A DNA stretch of 64,000 bases from Siderastrea siderea (GCA_964030785.1 OZ034975.1:13464142-13528141), one strand, 5' to 3'; counted from the stretch's first letter, positions 46,453 through 57,983 are shown. Notes: a model not told the origin generated them from the sequence alone. Numbers and translations: made by a program.

Positions 46453-47568
46453 TCAATTTTGCTTGAACGCAAGGTTGACTCCGTCATCCTTAACGTCTCG
46501 ATAACTTGCGACATTCTCTTCTATCTCATGGATTACTCTAATTCTTTGAAGAGTTATTTCCTCCAGTCCTCCTGTTTCCATATTACCTGTTTTAAAATTG
46601 CTTTTACGAAACGAATCGAACATTTCTCTCAAGCCACGACGGTAGCTTTCAACAAATGTAAAACAAATTATTGGGTTTGATGTGGACGATAAGAAAGTTG
46701 TCAGAGTAGAAAATAGCAACGTCATGTTGAATAACGAACATGACATTGCACCTTTGGTTTTCCACAAAGGAACTGCAATTGCGAAGGGGAGGAAGAAAAA
46801 ATAAAATGATGCCATGACGGAGAAGCTCATCTTTATGGCTTGCCGTTTTCTACGATCGTTCTGTCGCACCGCTGAGCAACGAAGAACTTTGTCTTGTCTT
46901 CGTAGAGTAAATGCTACAGAACAGTATAATGCCGTTATGAGAAGCAAAGGTGTAATGTAAACAAGTGCCAAACGGACATATCCATAAGTTATAAGTAAAA
47001 GTGTATTGTATTTTCCTTGGCATGTCATTCTGCTATTTTCCTCTACTAACTCAGTCACAGATAGATCTAAAGAATTGATGATGAGCGAAAAAATCCAGCT
47101 GGAAATAATCGCAGCGACGCGAAATCTGGAAGAGACAAAATGGATTTTCATCGGCAAGACAACAGCTACAAACCGATCTAACGCAATCCAAACCAGGCTT
47201 TCAATGGACACAGTGAGCGAAACAGCCATGAGGAAATTCTTCAATTTGCAGAAGGCCAACCCTGCAGTACCGCCGATCGGCCATTGCCAAGAGCTTGACG
47301 CTGCCGTCTTCGCTAATTCAATTGGAATAGCTGTTAGTGGAAAAACCAAGTCGGAAACCGCCATGTTGACAATAAAGTAGTTCACTGTCTTCCTTAGCTC
47401 TTTTCGCTTGTAAACCACGATTATAAGGAGCAAGTTTCCAACTGAGCTGAACAACAAAATAATGGATAAGAGAGCGATTTTAGTCATTTTAACTGGAAAC
47501 AAAGCTTCTAAACTTTCACAAGTCCCGTTCTGCTGGCTGGATGAGTCGTTAGTGAAATTTTCAGACAT
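46453..47568 (-). CDS. Class A GPCR copy 4, intact (371 aa)
   Basis: An uninterrupted seven-helix receptor. The N-terminus has sequons at Asn4, Asn7 and Asn14. TM1 contains SVGN (Asn45) and TM2 contains VSDLVFPL (Asp73). Cys107 at the top of TM3 (AFCKL) should pair with the ECL2 Cys in MTCQGK. The TM3 end is DRF (131-133) instead of DRY. TM6 has FYFFFLPF without the CWxP Trp, and TM7 has SSTSNPIICFTF instead of NPxxY. A basic C-terminus (SYRRGLREMF) probably forms helix 8. It is a plasma-membrane receptor; the ligand is unknown, and peptide/amine-type rhodopsin receptors are the nearest look. It is single-exon and lies opposite in strand to the other four copies. The ATG at 47568 is the first in frame and precedes the glycosylated tail typical of the family. 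Confidence 0.93.
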   Translation of the reverse strand: MSENFTNDSSSQQNGTCESLEALFPVKMTKIALLSIILLFSSVGNLLLIIVVYKRKELRKTVNYFIVNMAVSDLVFPLTAIPIELAKTAASSSWQWPIGGTAGLAFCKLKNFLMAVSLTVSIESLVWIALDRFVAVVLPMKIHFVSSRFRVAAIISSWIFSLIINSLDLSVTELVEENSRMTCQGKYNTLLLITYGYVRLALVYITPLLLITALYCSVAFTLRRQDKVLRCSAVRQNDRRKRQAIKMSFSVMASFYFFFLPFAIAVPLWKTKGAMSCSLFNMTLLFSTLTTFLSSTSNPIICFTFVESYRRGLREMFDSFRKSNFKTGNMETGGLEEITLQRIRVIHEIEENVASYRDVKDDGVNLAFKQN

Positions 47569-48816
47569 GATAAAAACGAAACGCCTATTTATCGATCCTT
47601 GCTTTAAAACCTTCTTCAGTTGGCTATAATGGAGGTATTACGTTGAAGATCCCTGATAGTCTAATACACACAAAAAAGTTCCTAACAGTTAAAATTCTCA
47701 TGTACTGATGTCGGAATTAATATATGAGCGTTTGATAATTTTTTTTGTTTTAACGGACTTTAAAAAAAACATATTTGTATATAACATTTTTGCATAACAA
47801 TGCTGTCGAACATATTGGCAAGGCATTGTTGGACAGCTTGCATTTGAAAATTGGAGACCTTTTTGATAAAAAAACGTACTTAACGTGCTCAGCAATCGCG
47901 TAATCTGTTAGAGTATGTCAACTGAAGATATTTCAGCAGTTAGAGGCTATGAAACATTAAATGCTGACGTTTGGAAGCTCAATTCTAAAAAACCTTAATA
48001 AGTTGATGGGATTTTTGATGCGATGTCCCTGTGTCCAAAAGCAAAGAAAAAGCGAATCAACACGATCGAGTGACTAATAAACATAATGATATTTGACTTC
48101 ACCAAGAGTTAGGAAGTGGGTGTATTGTGGTCCATGACTCAATTAAACTTCATGCCCCTGTTTATTTACTTTTGGTTTTTTACCATAAAATAGTTTTTCA
48201 TTTCAGTACGAAATACAACGATCATTAGCATGCCACACTTAAAATTCAATGTAATCATGAGTTCTACAAAAGAGATCTTCGTCTCTGCTTGATGTAAAAG
48301 TAATCACTCAACGGCACGATCAAAATGAACAAAGAATGACTTTCGATCATCATTTGAACTGACAGAGTTACTTTGTAATCCTTTCTTTGCAAAAAGGACA
48401 TCCAAAGATCATAGCTTTGAGGAGGTAATGGTAATTTTTTCAGTCTCTTTTGTTTTGCCGAAAAATACTGCACCTTCACTACGAGTTAATTAATATTACC
48501 CTGCACCTGTCAGCAGCTCTATTGTTGGTTTTCATGTGATGTCGTCAAGATTTGAAAACTCAAACTATGGCCTCCACGATATTCTTTTGAAAGATTCTAC
48601 CCACCGGTGGGACAAATCTTCAAGGGAAATTTTACGTCGATATATTACGTCGCTTTAGGAGAAAAACATTGCGGATGCGTACTAGGTCTTATTAGAGAAT
48701 TGTTTTGGAAATTATTTGGGTGAAATATTGAAAGCCAATCATTACTGTGGGTAAAAATGCTCAGTAGATTTGTTGGACGAAGTTCGTTGTAGCGCGTAAC
48801 CAGATTTATAAATTCC
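47569..48816. other. No recognisable gene; between GPCR 4 and the lectin remnant
   Basis: Short frames only. The part nearest 47569 should hold the promoter of the intact GPCR. The part nearest 48816 shows no match to the lectin intron, so the remnant begins abruptly. Confidence 0.4.
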
Positions 48817-48925
48817 TGGGCACTCGTATAACCTCCCCTATTGAGCGGCCGGTACCTGGAATGACCTCCTCTGCCAGGAAGGAGCAGACTTTCAGCTTGG
48901 CCTCGTCTGCAAGCTACTTTCTTAG
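48817..48925 (+). pseudogene. C-type lectin 3' remnant
   Basis: Encodes only the last about 35 codons of the lectin domain: GHSYNLPY, a TGA, then AAGTWNDLLC and ADFQLGLVCKLLS before TAG. It matches the end of lectins A and B, and the 3' flank matches as well (48932-49890 with 37541-38400). The rest of the gene is missing. It is the third lectin copy of the cluster. Confidence 0.88.
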
Positions 48926-48931
48926 GCTACA

Positions 48932-49890
48932 AAACAAGTCATTCTCGATTAAATTTAAGCCCAATATAATCGGCTGTGGTGGTACTTTCGGCTTAATTAA
49001 CTAAAAGGCGGTATGACTTATTATTAGAGACATTTATAAATGTAATAATAAAGTAACAAAGAATTTAGAAAAATGATAAATAAGGTGTCTGAGTAATATT
49101 GACGGCTTGGCAATAAAACTCTGATTAAATATATTTCATCGAGCTGTTGTTCCGCATGATGAATTTGCTTCAGTATGATAGTTTACAAAATAAAGCATGC
49201 ACATCTAGTGAATGACTGTTTGCCAACAGTGCAGGCCGTTTTCCGCGTTACGTGGTATTGGTACTCATTCGTTTAGTCCGCCCAGATTTTTTTACAGATG
49301 GTGGGACAACAAATTGTTAGCAGAAATACATTAAAGTTCAAAATACCTCACGTGGCTGATAAGCTTTTCGCATGCACTTTTTATAGAATTAAGTGTTTGC
49401 TAACAGACCTTGGAAATGCGCGGGTGAGGCATCGTCACAAAGCAAAAGAAGAGACAAAACAATTTCAATTGTTATTGAAGGTAAAAGCCAAACTAGAAGC
49501 AAACGCTTACAATTTATCCTTGTTCGGTAATTCAGTTCGGTTATTCAGTAACTCAAGCTTTTTATTTTACATTGCATTGTCTATTCCACTACGATCAATT
49601 CAGTTGTCAATTCTTTAAAATTCGGCCTGATCGCAGGTTAACTGAAGGGCAAGGCTTTAAAATACATACTGAATGGATTCGTAACTGCACCGTACAGTTG
49701 AATATATAAAAGGGTCGAAATTCCAGTCTGGTTGCAATATCAAGTTATTAATTCACTTTTTCTGCTGGGATAAGGCAACACTTTCCTCCCTAACCCTGGA
49801 TATTGACTTGCCTACCAAGAAAGGTTTGCAGAGTTGCGATGGCTTTGTCTTCAATCGTGAACTCGATGGCTCAGTCTTTTCGGCAAAAAA
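48932..49890 (+). repeat. Third copy of the lectin 3' flank
   Basis: Pairs with 37541-38400. It includes a frame from 49298 (about 106 codons, after TTTTTTACAG) that is open here but broken at the equivalent position downstream of lectin B. It has no recognisable domain, so I do not call it a gene. Confidence 0.7.
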
Positions 49891-50580
49891 AGAAATTTCA
49901 ACTTTCTTTCCAGATAATAAATTTCGTTGCAGCTAGCGAAAAAATGAAACAGTTAATAATTTGAGATCTCGATGTGAAACAATTTTCGTAAAGTGTAAGC
50001 TTACATGAATATGCATATAAAGAAAAGGACAATTAATTAGATTTCAACAACGTTGAGTACACACGATAACACATGGTTGGAAGAAAAGTCAACTTCCTTT
50101 CAGAAAACATAATTTAGATTAGAAATAGGAAGCCTTTACCAGCAAGCGTTGTCATTTCAGATTACTAGAAGAAAATAATTACACTCACTTTAAGCAAACT
50201 CAAATATTCCCGTCGTTAAAAGGAAATTGCACTGGCTGCTAACTTCACTTGTTCACTCTTTTGGATGTATTAATAATAGAAACGGCGATGTTGTGCACCA
50301 TCAAAAATCCGTTCAGCTCCATGCGTTCTTTAACCGTATTTTGAAGCAAAAGTGCCCAGATATATTTGCCCGTGGTTATTTCTACTTCCTTCGTTAATAA
50401 TTTGTGTTTGAGAATATAATAACGGCGCGCAGTGAGCCTGCCTTAAGGCTCCAGTATTACAACAGCTGGACGTTGTGGACTCGTTTGATAGCCTTGTTTT
50501 GAATATTTATTTCAGGTTTGCTGACCAATCAAGGCTTATTCTGTATTTTGTCTGAACTGAACTACTGTATTGATTATTTT
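49891..50580. other. 5' flank of GPCR copy 5
   Basis: No repeat or gene recognised. It ends in ATTATTTTCAG (50572-50582), an acceptor-like site 55 bp before the GPCR ATG. This suggests a spliced 5' UTR exon upstream. Confidence 0.4.
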
Positions 50581-50636
50581 CAGAGAACTATCTGAGCAAG
50601 GATAAACAGGAGCCAGACGACGTTCGTTCATGCAAC

Positions 50637-51708
50637 ATGTCTGCGAATTTCAGCAACGGGTCATCAGCCCAGCAAAATGCGACGTGCGGACTTAACTTAG
50701 AGGAGCCTTCTCCAGTCAGAATCAGCAAAATGTTCGTCCTCTCCACTATATTTTTGCTCAGCTTGATTGGAAACACTCTCATCACTATCGTTGTTTACAA
50801 GCGAAAAAATCTGAGAAAGACGGTAAATTACTTTATTGTCAACATGGCGTTTTCCGACATTATTTTTCCACTAATAGCTATTCCAGTTAGGTTGGCAGGA
50901 ATAGCAACCAGTTCTTGGAAGTGGTATATCTCTGGCATTGTTGGATTTGTTTTCTGTAAGATACTTCTATTTCTTTAGAATGTTTCACTTACCGTCTCTG
51001 TACAAAGCCTGGTGTGGATCGCTGTGGATCGCTGTGGATCGATTTGTCGCGGTGGTCTTTCCTATGAAAATCCATCTCATCTCTACGAGATTTCGCGTCT
51101 TTGCTATCATTTCCACGTGGATCGTGGCATTGATGATCAACCTCACAGATTTATATACAGCAGTGTTGGTGGACTTTAATGGTGTCATAACCTGCCAATT
51201 TAACATAGCTTCGTTGTTATATATAAATTTCGTATACGTACGTGTCTCTCTCATCTGGATTGCCCCACTGATTTTCATGACAATATTATACTGTGCTATA
51301 GGAGCGACTCTACAAAGACAAGACCAAGCTCTTCGTCAGGGAACGGTGCATAGAAACGATCAAAGGAAACGAAACGTCATAAGAATGAGCCTTTGTATCA
51401 TGGTCGCGTTTTATCTATTGGCTCTTATTCCCATTATATCAGCGATAATATTTGTATCTCACAAATGGAAAACCCTTACGTCACATTCAACCTTTTGCTT
51501 ATTTTATAACATGATATCATTTATTGGCTTTCTGCCGATGTATTTATCATCCACAATCAACCCAGTAATTTGTTTTATTTTTGTCGAAAGCTACCGTCAT
51601 GGCTTGAGAGAACTTTTCAGTCCGTGCAAAAGGCTACGAAAACGTAACATGGAAACGGGAAGACAGGAAGCAATAAGTTTGCAGAGGATCAGAGTTTATA
51701 CGGAATAA
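50637..51708 (+). pseudogene. Class A GPCR copy 5, one stop and a 10-bp duplication
   Basis: Closely related to the intact copy 4: NFSNGSS N-terminus, LIGNTLITIVVY, NMAFSDIIFPL, FVFCKI, DRFVAVVFPMK, LVDFNGVITCQF in ECL2, and SSTINPVICFIFVESYRHGL. There are two lesions. A TAG at 50976-50978 falls in TM3 just before NVSLTVSVQSLVW. GCTGTGGATC is tandemly duplicated at 51021-51040, shifting the frame at the DRF motif. Everything else is continuous to the stop at 51708. The few lesions suggest very recent inactivation, or an allele. Confidence 0.9.
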
Positions 51709-52019
51709 ACTCTGATCTGTATACAGAATAAACTCTTGTATAAAGTTAGTCTTGAGGGAGGACGTTCTTTCGTGATCCTCTGATTAGCGAGGGCTACAAG
51801 TGTATTAGTTTATTCACTATTAGGTGTTAACCTTCAATAAATGAAGGCTTTCTTCTTCTACGTTTCCCAAAATTTTCACTTCCACATTTGAACATGTTCT
51901 AGCATGATTTTATCCATCAAATTTTGGCTGTTGTATGTATTCAGCATAGAGATTTATAAGATGCTTTAGCATGTTTTCTTCATCCTTTAAGTGGCTTTTT
52001 AATTTATTTTTATTTTTGT

Positions 52020-52610
52020 GCACTGTTCCCATTTTTGCTTTGGGAACGTTCCCATTAAGGGATGATTGTTCCTCTTTAGAGTGGTCCTTTTAGCATCAAA
52101 AGGGACAAATTGCTCTTAAAAATAGGAACAAAGTGTTCATTTAGAGCTAAAAAGAACCTTTTGTTCCGAATTTTTAACAGTGAAAGGAACTTTTTGTTCC
52201 TTTAAATGAGTGGCTTTAAGGAACAAGTGTTCCCAATAGTATTGTTCCTCTTTTACCATTTTGGTCCTTTTTAATCAGTTGAGGAACAATTGTTCCCATG
52301 AATGCGTTCCCTTTTAAAGTGGCTGTTCCTTTGTGCTGACATGAGGAACTTTGGTTCCCCATTAATTACGTTCCTTTTTTTATAAAGGAACGCTTGTTCC
52401 TTTCTAACATTGTTCCTGCTTTGAAAAATTGGTTCCTTTTTATTCACTTGAGGAACAATTGTTCCCATTAACGGTTCCGTTTTGAATAAAATGTTCCTTT
52501 TTATTGGCACGTGGAACAGTTTGTTCCTAACCATTAGTTCCTATTTATGTAAAATGGTTCCTATTAAGAAATGACAGTTCCTTTGTACATCTTGTTCAAC
52601 AGAAACATTC
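52020..52610. repeat. Array of GGAACA/TGTTCC palindromic words
   Basis: At least twenty GGAAC and GTTCC words alternate in about 590 bp, many as GGAACAATTGTTCC-like palindromes spaced 15-40 bp apart. The design is the same as the GGAGTTA arrays at 2440-2840 and 5640-6070, with a different core word. It probably is the subterminal region of a DNA element. No partner array was found to the right. Confidence 0.75.
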
Positions 52611-52799
52611 TTCTTTTCTTGCCCTCTATGATTTTATCGTTTTTAATTGGCAAAACGTTTGGTGTAGCGAACAACAACAAATTAGCAGTTTGTAAGAGAC
52701 TTTTTGAGGCGCTTATAGACTTGTCCGGGCAAGGTTGAACATAATCGTACCAACGCCATTTCTCACATTGAATTAATTGTATTTAAGAATAATGAACAG

Positions 52800-52895
52800 T
52801 GGGCAAGCAGAGGCAGCCTGAGCAAGCAGGGGCAAGTTGGGGTAGATTTGAGCAGGTTGGGGCAAGCAGGGGCAAGTTGGGGCAAGTTTGAACTT
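52800..52895 (+). repeat. GGGGCAAG minisatellite
   Basis: Variants of AGCAGGGGCAAGTTGGGGCA are repeated about five times just upstream of the tyrosine-recombinase gene's TATA box. Confidence 0.8.
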
Positions 52896-52940
52896 GCCCA
52901 ATGTAGCCATTGTTTTTTGTCGCCTCTGTGTTTTGTTCAC

Positions 52941-52953
52941 TATTTATATAAGC
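52941..52953 (+). promoter_or_regulatory. TATA box of the tyrosine-recombinase gene
   Basis: TATTTATATAAG lies 47 bp before the ATG at 52988, the right distance for a TATA box with a short leader. The facing helicase gene has the same arrangement. Confidence 0.6.
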
Positions 52954-52987
52954 GGAACAAACTGTGAAAATCACACAGCTGTCAGAA

Positions 52988-54645
52988 ATGATCAAGAAGG
53001 GCAAGGTTGACTGGTCGAGAATTGATGGCTCATCGCCGAAACCAAAACGGCTTCACTTGGAAAAAGATGAAACAGATAGTTTTAATCACTGTCCAATTCA
53101 GGCGTGTGATCACGATGGATTTAAAAGTCAACGCGGCTGCAGGAAACACGTGAACACCAAGCACAGTTGGTTCTTTTTCTTTGACGAAAAACCGGACGTT
53201 TCAAATACTAAGAAGCTAGCCGATGATGTTTCATCGAGTGAAATCACAAAACAAACGGCAAGAGTATTGCCTTCATTCTCAGTTTCCTGCCAAATTGGTT
53301 GACTGGAAGTGGTGGGAGTTGCAAGAAAGATCGTGCAGCTCAGCAAACAGTCAAGAGGTGCTTTAAGTTTCTCAAATTTTGCTGCGAAGATGAAGAGGAA
53401 TTGAGTTTTGAAGTGCTGAACTTTAGCCTGTGTTCTCATAGTCTGTTGTTCAAGTTTATTGACCACTTGCAAGATGAATGCAAGCTCGGACACGGTGGAC
53501 GATTGGGCTACATTGATGCCATCTCTGAATTGATCGACTTCAGAAAAATAAACGGCACATCAGACACAGTTCTTCGAAACTTATCTTCAACAGTGTTGTA
53601 CCTCAAAAGAGCACGCAAGACAGTTGCAAAGATGATGAGGGCAGTGGACACAAGATCTAGACATTGAAACTCTGGATGCTAGGGGGCACTGGGCAACCAT
53701 GGAAAAACTGTTAGAAGTGGTGACTTTTCATTTACCGCGTTACGAAAACACCGTGTAGACGTGCAAAACAAGTCTAGGTCAAGTCAACCCCTCGGACTTA
53801 ACATTTGCCACGCAATTTGTCGCGGTGTATCAGTTCATCAAGGTGAAAGGGTCTCGCCCTATGACTTATCAGTACTTGACAGTCGACATGGTTAGAACAG
53901 CGAAGGAGATCGGGGGATTCATTGACCAGAAAAAGTTCAAGACTCCTAGCAAGTATGGATTTGACTCCTTGATTCTAACTGAGACAAGCATGCAGGTGCT
54001 CGATAGCCATATTAACTTCATAAGGCCATTGCTAAAACCCCAGTGCAAATTCGTTCTGGTCACCAGAAATGGAGGCCAACACGGCAAATTCGTCGAAGTC
54101 ATGAGTAAACTAATCTTTGATGCAATCGGAAAGTACATTCATCCGACACGCTATCGTCAAATCGTCGAAACGCAAAACCTCAATCAACTCACTAGTAAAG
54201 AGCAAAGGATTTTGTCGGAAGATCAGAAACACAGTTCAGCCGTTGCCAAAGTTCACTACCAAAAGCAGAGGTCTCGCAAAGTTGCTACGATGGCCCAAGA
54301 GTGTCTGCAAAAACTACAAGGTGCCAAGGGATCGCAAGTGGACAAGGAAGTCCACACGAGGTGTGGCTGTTCTGAACTTCAACCTCGTCGCTATCAGTTG
54401 AAACTGCAGAAAGTACAATCATGCCTCCCAAAAAGGTTGTCTCCTCACCTACGCACTTGCGCATTCAACGGAGCCATCGTCGGATCTTAAAATTTACTGC
54501 CGACGAGGACAAATTTCTAAAAGAAGGGATAGATAAACACAGATTTCGACAGTGGAGTGCTATCTTGAGAGATTCCGAATTGAAATTTCAAGAGGGACGA
54601 ATGGCTGACTCTTTAAAGAAAAGGGCCGAGCTCAAATTCATGTAA
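52988..54645 (+). pseudogene. Tyrosine recombinase with C2H2 finger and Myb/SANT domain, decayed
   Basis: The start MIKKGKVDWSRIDG follows a TATA box. In order: a C2H2 zinc finger (CPIQACDHDGF...HVNTKH) near 53090-53165; a helical core with KHGHGGRLGY-like and LTFATQFVAVY segments; then the recombinase catalytic half at 53825-54300. There TRNGGQHGKF, HPTRYRQIVET (the HxxR box) and DQKHSSAVAKVHY (the H...H/W..Y box with the presumed nucleophile Tyr) are visible. A separate frame at 54421-54645 encodes a Myb/SANT helix set (LKFTADEDKFLKEG, FRQWSAILRD). Breaks: frameshifts near 53300, 53640 and 54390 and a TAG near 53757. Such recombinases drive Crypton-type DNA elements by strand exchange. It faces the SF3 helicase gene. 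Confidence 0.8.
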
Positions 54646-55104
54646 AAAAGGAATTGCTGTAGTGTACATGCTGTTTGTTGAAATCTCGAGATGTTGAGGT
54701 AACCCACGGACAGCATAACTCAACAGGAAACCTTTGTTATGGACAAAACACAACATCTTGGCACAGAGTTAAGAGATGCAATCAATGTTCAATATTTACT
54801 GTTTAATGTTCTCTGTTCAAAGTTCACTCTTCAATGTTCACTCTTCAGTGTTCACGCTTCAATGTTCAATGTTCACCTTTCTCAACAGTTTGTTACAAGT
54901 TGAAAAATGAATTTTAGGAAAACCACTAAGTAATGTAGGTGAACTCGTTAAACATCAATTTGTAACACAAATGCTAACCTTTTTCAATGTTTCCTTACAA
55001 CATGAAAATTTGATTTTTACTCTTGTCTCGGAGTAAAAAAAGTGAGTTATTCTTCCTCTCTTGGGCACTGGGATACTTGTTTGCTCGCTTCGTCGTTTCT
55101 GAGA
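54646..55104. other. Convergent intergenic region with TTCAATGTTCAC repeats
   Basis: Between the two convergent stop codons. At 54784-54885, variants of TTCAATGTTCACTC are repeated about seven times. No clear poly(A) signal pair or further gene is seen. Confidence 0.6.
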
Positions 55105-57983
55105 CTACTGTTTCTGAGAGGATGAGCGGCTGTGCGCTTTGAGCGCCCTCGAGGATGTTATGAAGAGGTTCTCCTCCACCTCGTCTTCCATTTCTTCACA
55201 AGGATAGGGTAGGGGGCACCAGATACTGTTAATGCGTTGCGCTTGAGAAGGAGATACCCACTGCATTTCCACAGCCTTTTTCCTCCGCTCCAACAGTACC
55301 AGTTTTGCAAGCCCAAAAAGGTCTTCCTTCTGAAATTTCAACTTGAGGGCTTCGACAGTCACTTCCATCATGTAATGGAGTGCACGCTTCACTTGCTCGT
55401 CTTTCGCTGCATCCTCTTTTTTCTGAAGTTCTCGGAGTTCCTTTTCCTTCTCCACGACCCACTGATCGTTAAAGTACTCGCGCGCCTTCTGTTCGAGAAT
55501 CCGTTGGTCTTCTTGTCTCTTCTTCGCGAAGTATTCGTCTCTGGAACGTTCTATGTTGGGATGATAAGAGCCGTTCACCGACTCTAGCAAGTAGGCGTCT
55601 TCTTCCCTTATCATCCCCAGTGAGATCCAGGGTTCCTTAGTTTCTTCAAGGACACGTAATCGTGCACACTCTTCCCGGTTTTCTCTTTCATCCACGTTGC
55701 GTTTTACTTCAGTGGCGAGTAGAACAAGTTGCCTCTGCTTGAGACTGTGACATGGCTGTTGTTCTCGCAGACTTGCAATTTTCTCTAGACTCTTCTCTAA
55801 ACAGGTAGAATTAGTGTCTTCGATCTCTCCCTCCTCAGCACTGTCTTCCTCTTGCTCACTGCCTTTGTGCTCGCTTTCGCTGTCATCTAGTTGAATGGTT
55901 CTAATTCTGTTGTTTTCTTCTTCATCGATCTCTTCTGGCTGTAAACTGGTCCATGGCATGGGAGGGGGTAGATCATCTTCCGGAGTACGTGCAAGGCCAC
56001 ATGCCCAAATAATGCAGTCCATTGCATTAGCTCGCAAGAATTCTTGTACTCCCGCTACACGCGGCGAGGTCAGACTTCTAAAGAAGAACTTTCTTAAGCG
56101 GGCGTCCATGGCAGTGTTGTGCTCCCCACCGAAATCCATGTCCGTCTGACAGGTGATAAACATTGGACACCTTATGACTGCCAGGCTTGAAGTCTTATAT
56201 TTGCGGTCGTGTGCCGTGAGCCCTCCTTGTGTCAATATCTTCCAGTCGTCTGGATCCATCACCTTGGTATGCGCCTCGTCCAGAAAAATTTTTTGAGTGT
56301 TTTCATCGACCAGGCTCTTGTTGAAAGCCTTTTGCTTGCTGATCATGGCGATGTATCTTGCTGGGATCAAGCGAGAGTTGGGGGTGAAAAGGCTCGTCTT
56401 TCCACTATTAGGCTCACCTATGAGGCACATGACCCTTTCTTTGTGCTGTTTAATGCGGCAGTTGAGGAGTCGAATGTAATATTCGCAAACGTGTGCTATT
56501 TCTAGCTGGTTGAGGCTGTTCTGTAGTATTTCTTTGAAGTATCCAATATCTGGCGCCTTAGTGTGTTGGTAATCGATGTAGGCCCAGGGAGATTCTTTGC
56601 CGATGTCCGTTTCTTTGAAAGGATGGAAAACGAACTTTCTCTGGCTTATTGAGAAGCACCAACCTCCATTCACTTCGATTAAGTCGTAGCTGATACGCAA
56701 CTGCTTCATGAACTCACAGTCTTTATTTCCAAGGATTTCTACGAGCTTGTTCAGATTTTTGATGATTGTGTCTTGAAACTGATCGTTACTTGCCAGCAGA
56801 GAAAGAAATTTCTTCACAGAACAGCAGTGGTGGTATGTGTATTTAGAAGACTTCACCTTTTTGAAAACTTCTCCACTGTACAGAGCTCGAGCGTAACCCA
56901 ATTTCCCCATTGCTCGTTCGATGTCATTAATCGCTACAACAATCGGCGATGCCAGAGCCTTTGTGACTTTTGGGACCTCTGAAGGCATGTCGCATGGTTC
57001 GATGCCAAACACATCAAATTGGAGGCCGGAACGGACGAGAGAGGGTATTAACCTGTCTCGCAGCTTTGCAGTAAACGAGGTACCAACAACTTGTAACCTT
57101 ACAACACGTTCACTTGCGTGAAGTGCACGTGACTCCAATGGCTCCTCTATCAATTGGTCTTGCAGTAGAAGACTGTAGGAAAACGACTTGTCCACTTTGG
57201 TCTGAATAAAGTGGTTATTGTGATCTTTTAGCGTAGTACATAATGGTGCACAAGATTCCTCTTCACCTCCTCGTTTGCAGACTGGCAGGGTTTTAGCTGT
57301 CATTTCCATGTCTGTTTGTAATAGGGCCGAGTGCAAGGGTACCGTTGAAACGCGCATTCCGTTGGAGGATTGGACTGCAATCCAGTAAGTTATTGCTGGC
57401 CAATACTTTTCTGGTAATTCATCGTTCTGGTCGTCCTCTTGTTCTTGGTTGTTTGCCTTTTCTCCCTTTTCTTTTCTTCGCTTCTCTAGGGCGGCGACAG
57501 AGGAGAAGAAAAATGCTACTCCCTTATCTTTTCGTCACATTCATCGCGTTTCTGGCATATGTTTAGCCACAGATCGTCACAAGACATTCCCTCATGTTTG
57601 CTGTAAGATAATTTAGCTGCCAAAAGAGAACAAGTTCCCTGGACAGCTGGCAAGACCTTGCTAAGCACGGCACTCCTGATTCCCTAAAATAATTACAAGG
57701 TTACAGTAAACTAGTCAGCACAGAATCACTAAAATTGACCAATAATCTTTAGGAAATATTTAGACTACAACGCCTATTAGATTAACTGGTTAGAAAAGCC
57801 TAAGCAATATAGCATTTTGTTCCTGTTAATTGCTACGTTTTAAGCTGATTTACTTTGTAAATTCGTTCACTGAAAGAACTGAGAGCAACTTTTCTTCCGT
57901 AACTTGTTTTAAAGCTACGAAGAAGGAATATGAAATCTAGTACATACCTTATTATTGAGTTGCCTTGCTGGTGCTGTGGCCAT
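55105..57983 (-). CDS. Superfamily-3 helicase protein, two exons, one frameshift
   Basis: Exon 1 (57983-57948) encodes MATAPARQLNNK and ends at AAG|GTATGT. Exon 2 begins after TTATTTTAG at 57683. Its first part (MSCDDLWLNICQKRDECDEK) is one frame off the rest, so an indel lies between about 57515 and 57535. From there the frame is open to 55105; 750 codons follow the internal Met at 57357. Counting from that Met: Walker A GEPNSGKT at 314-321, Walker B KIFLDEAH at 356-363, RKYK at 385-388, motif C PMFITCQTD at 398-406 (Gln where Asn is usual), and an arginine-finger region DARLRKFFF at 418-426. This is the order seen in parvovirus NS1 and papillomavirus E1 helicases. An acidic tract (about 478-530) and a long charged coiled coil (about 590-690) follow. 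No HUH nickase motif is visible. It is likely a DNA helicase of a mobile or virus-derived element. The single frameshift might be a recent lesion or an assembly error. Confidence 0.8.

Noticed and set aside
49298..49618. 106-codon frame after an acceptor-like site
   Set aside because: The paralogous sequence after lectin B is broken at several points and no domain is recognisable, so selection for coding is not supported.
53869..54138. Minus-strand frames opposite the recombinase gene
   Set aside because: Antisense shadows of the well-supported plus-strand catalytic domain.
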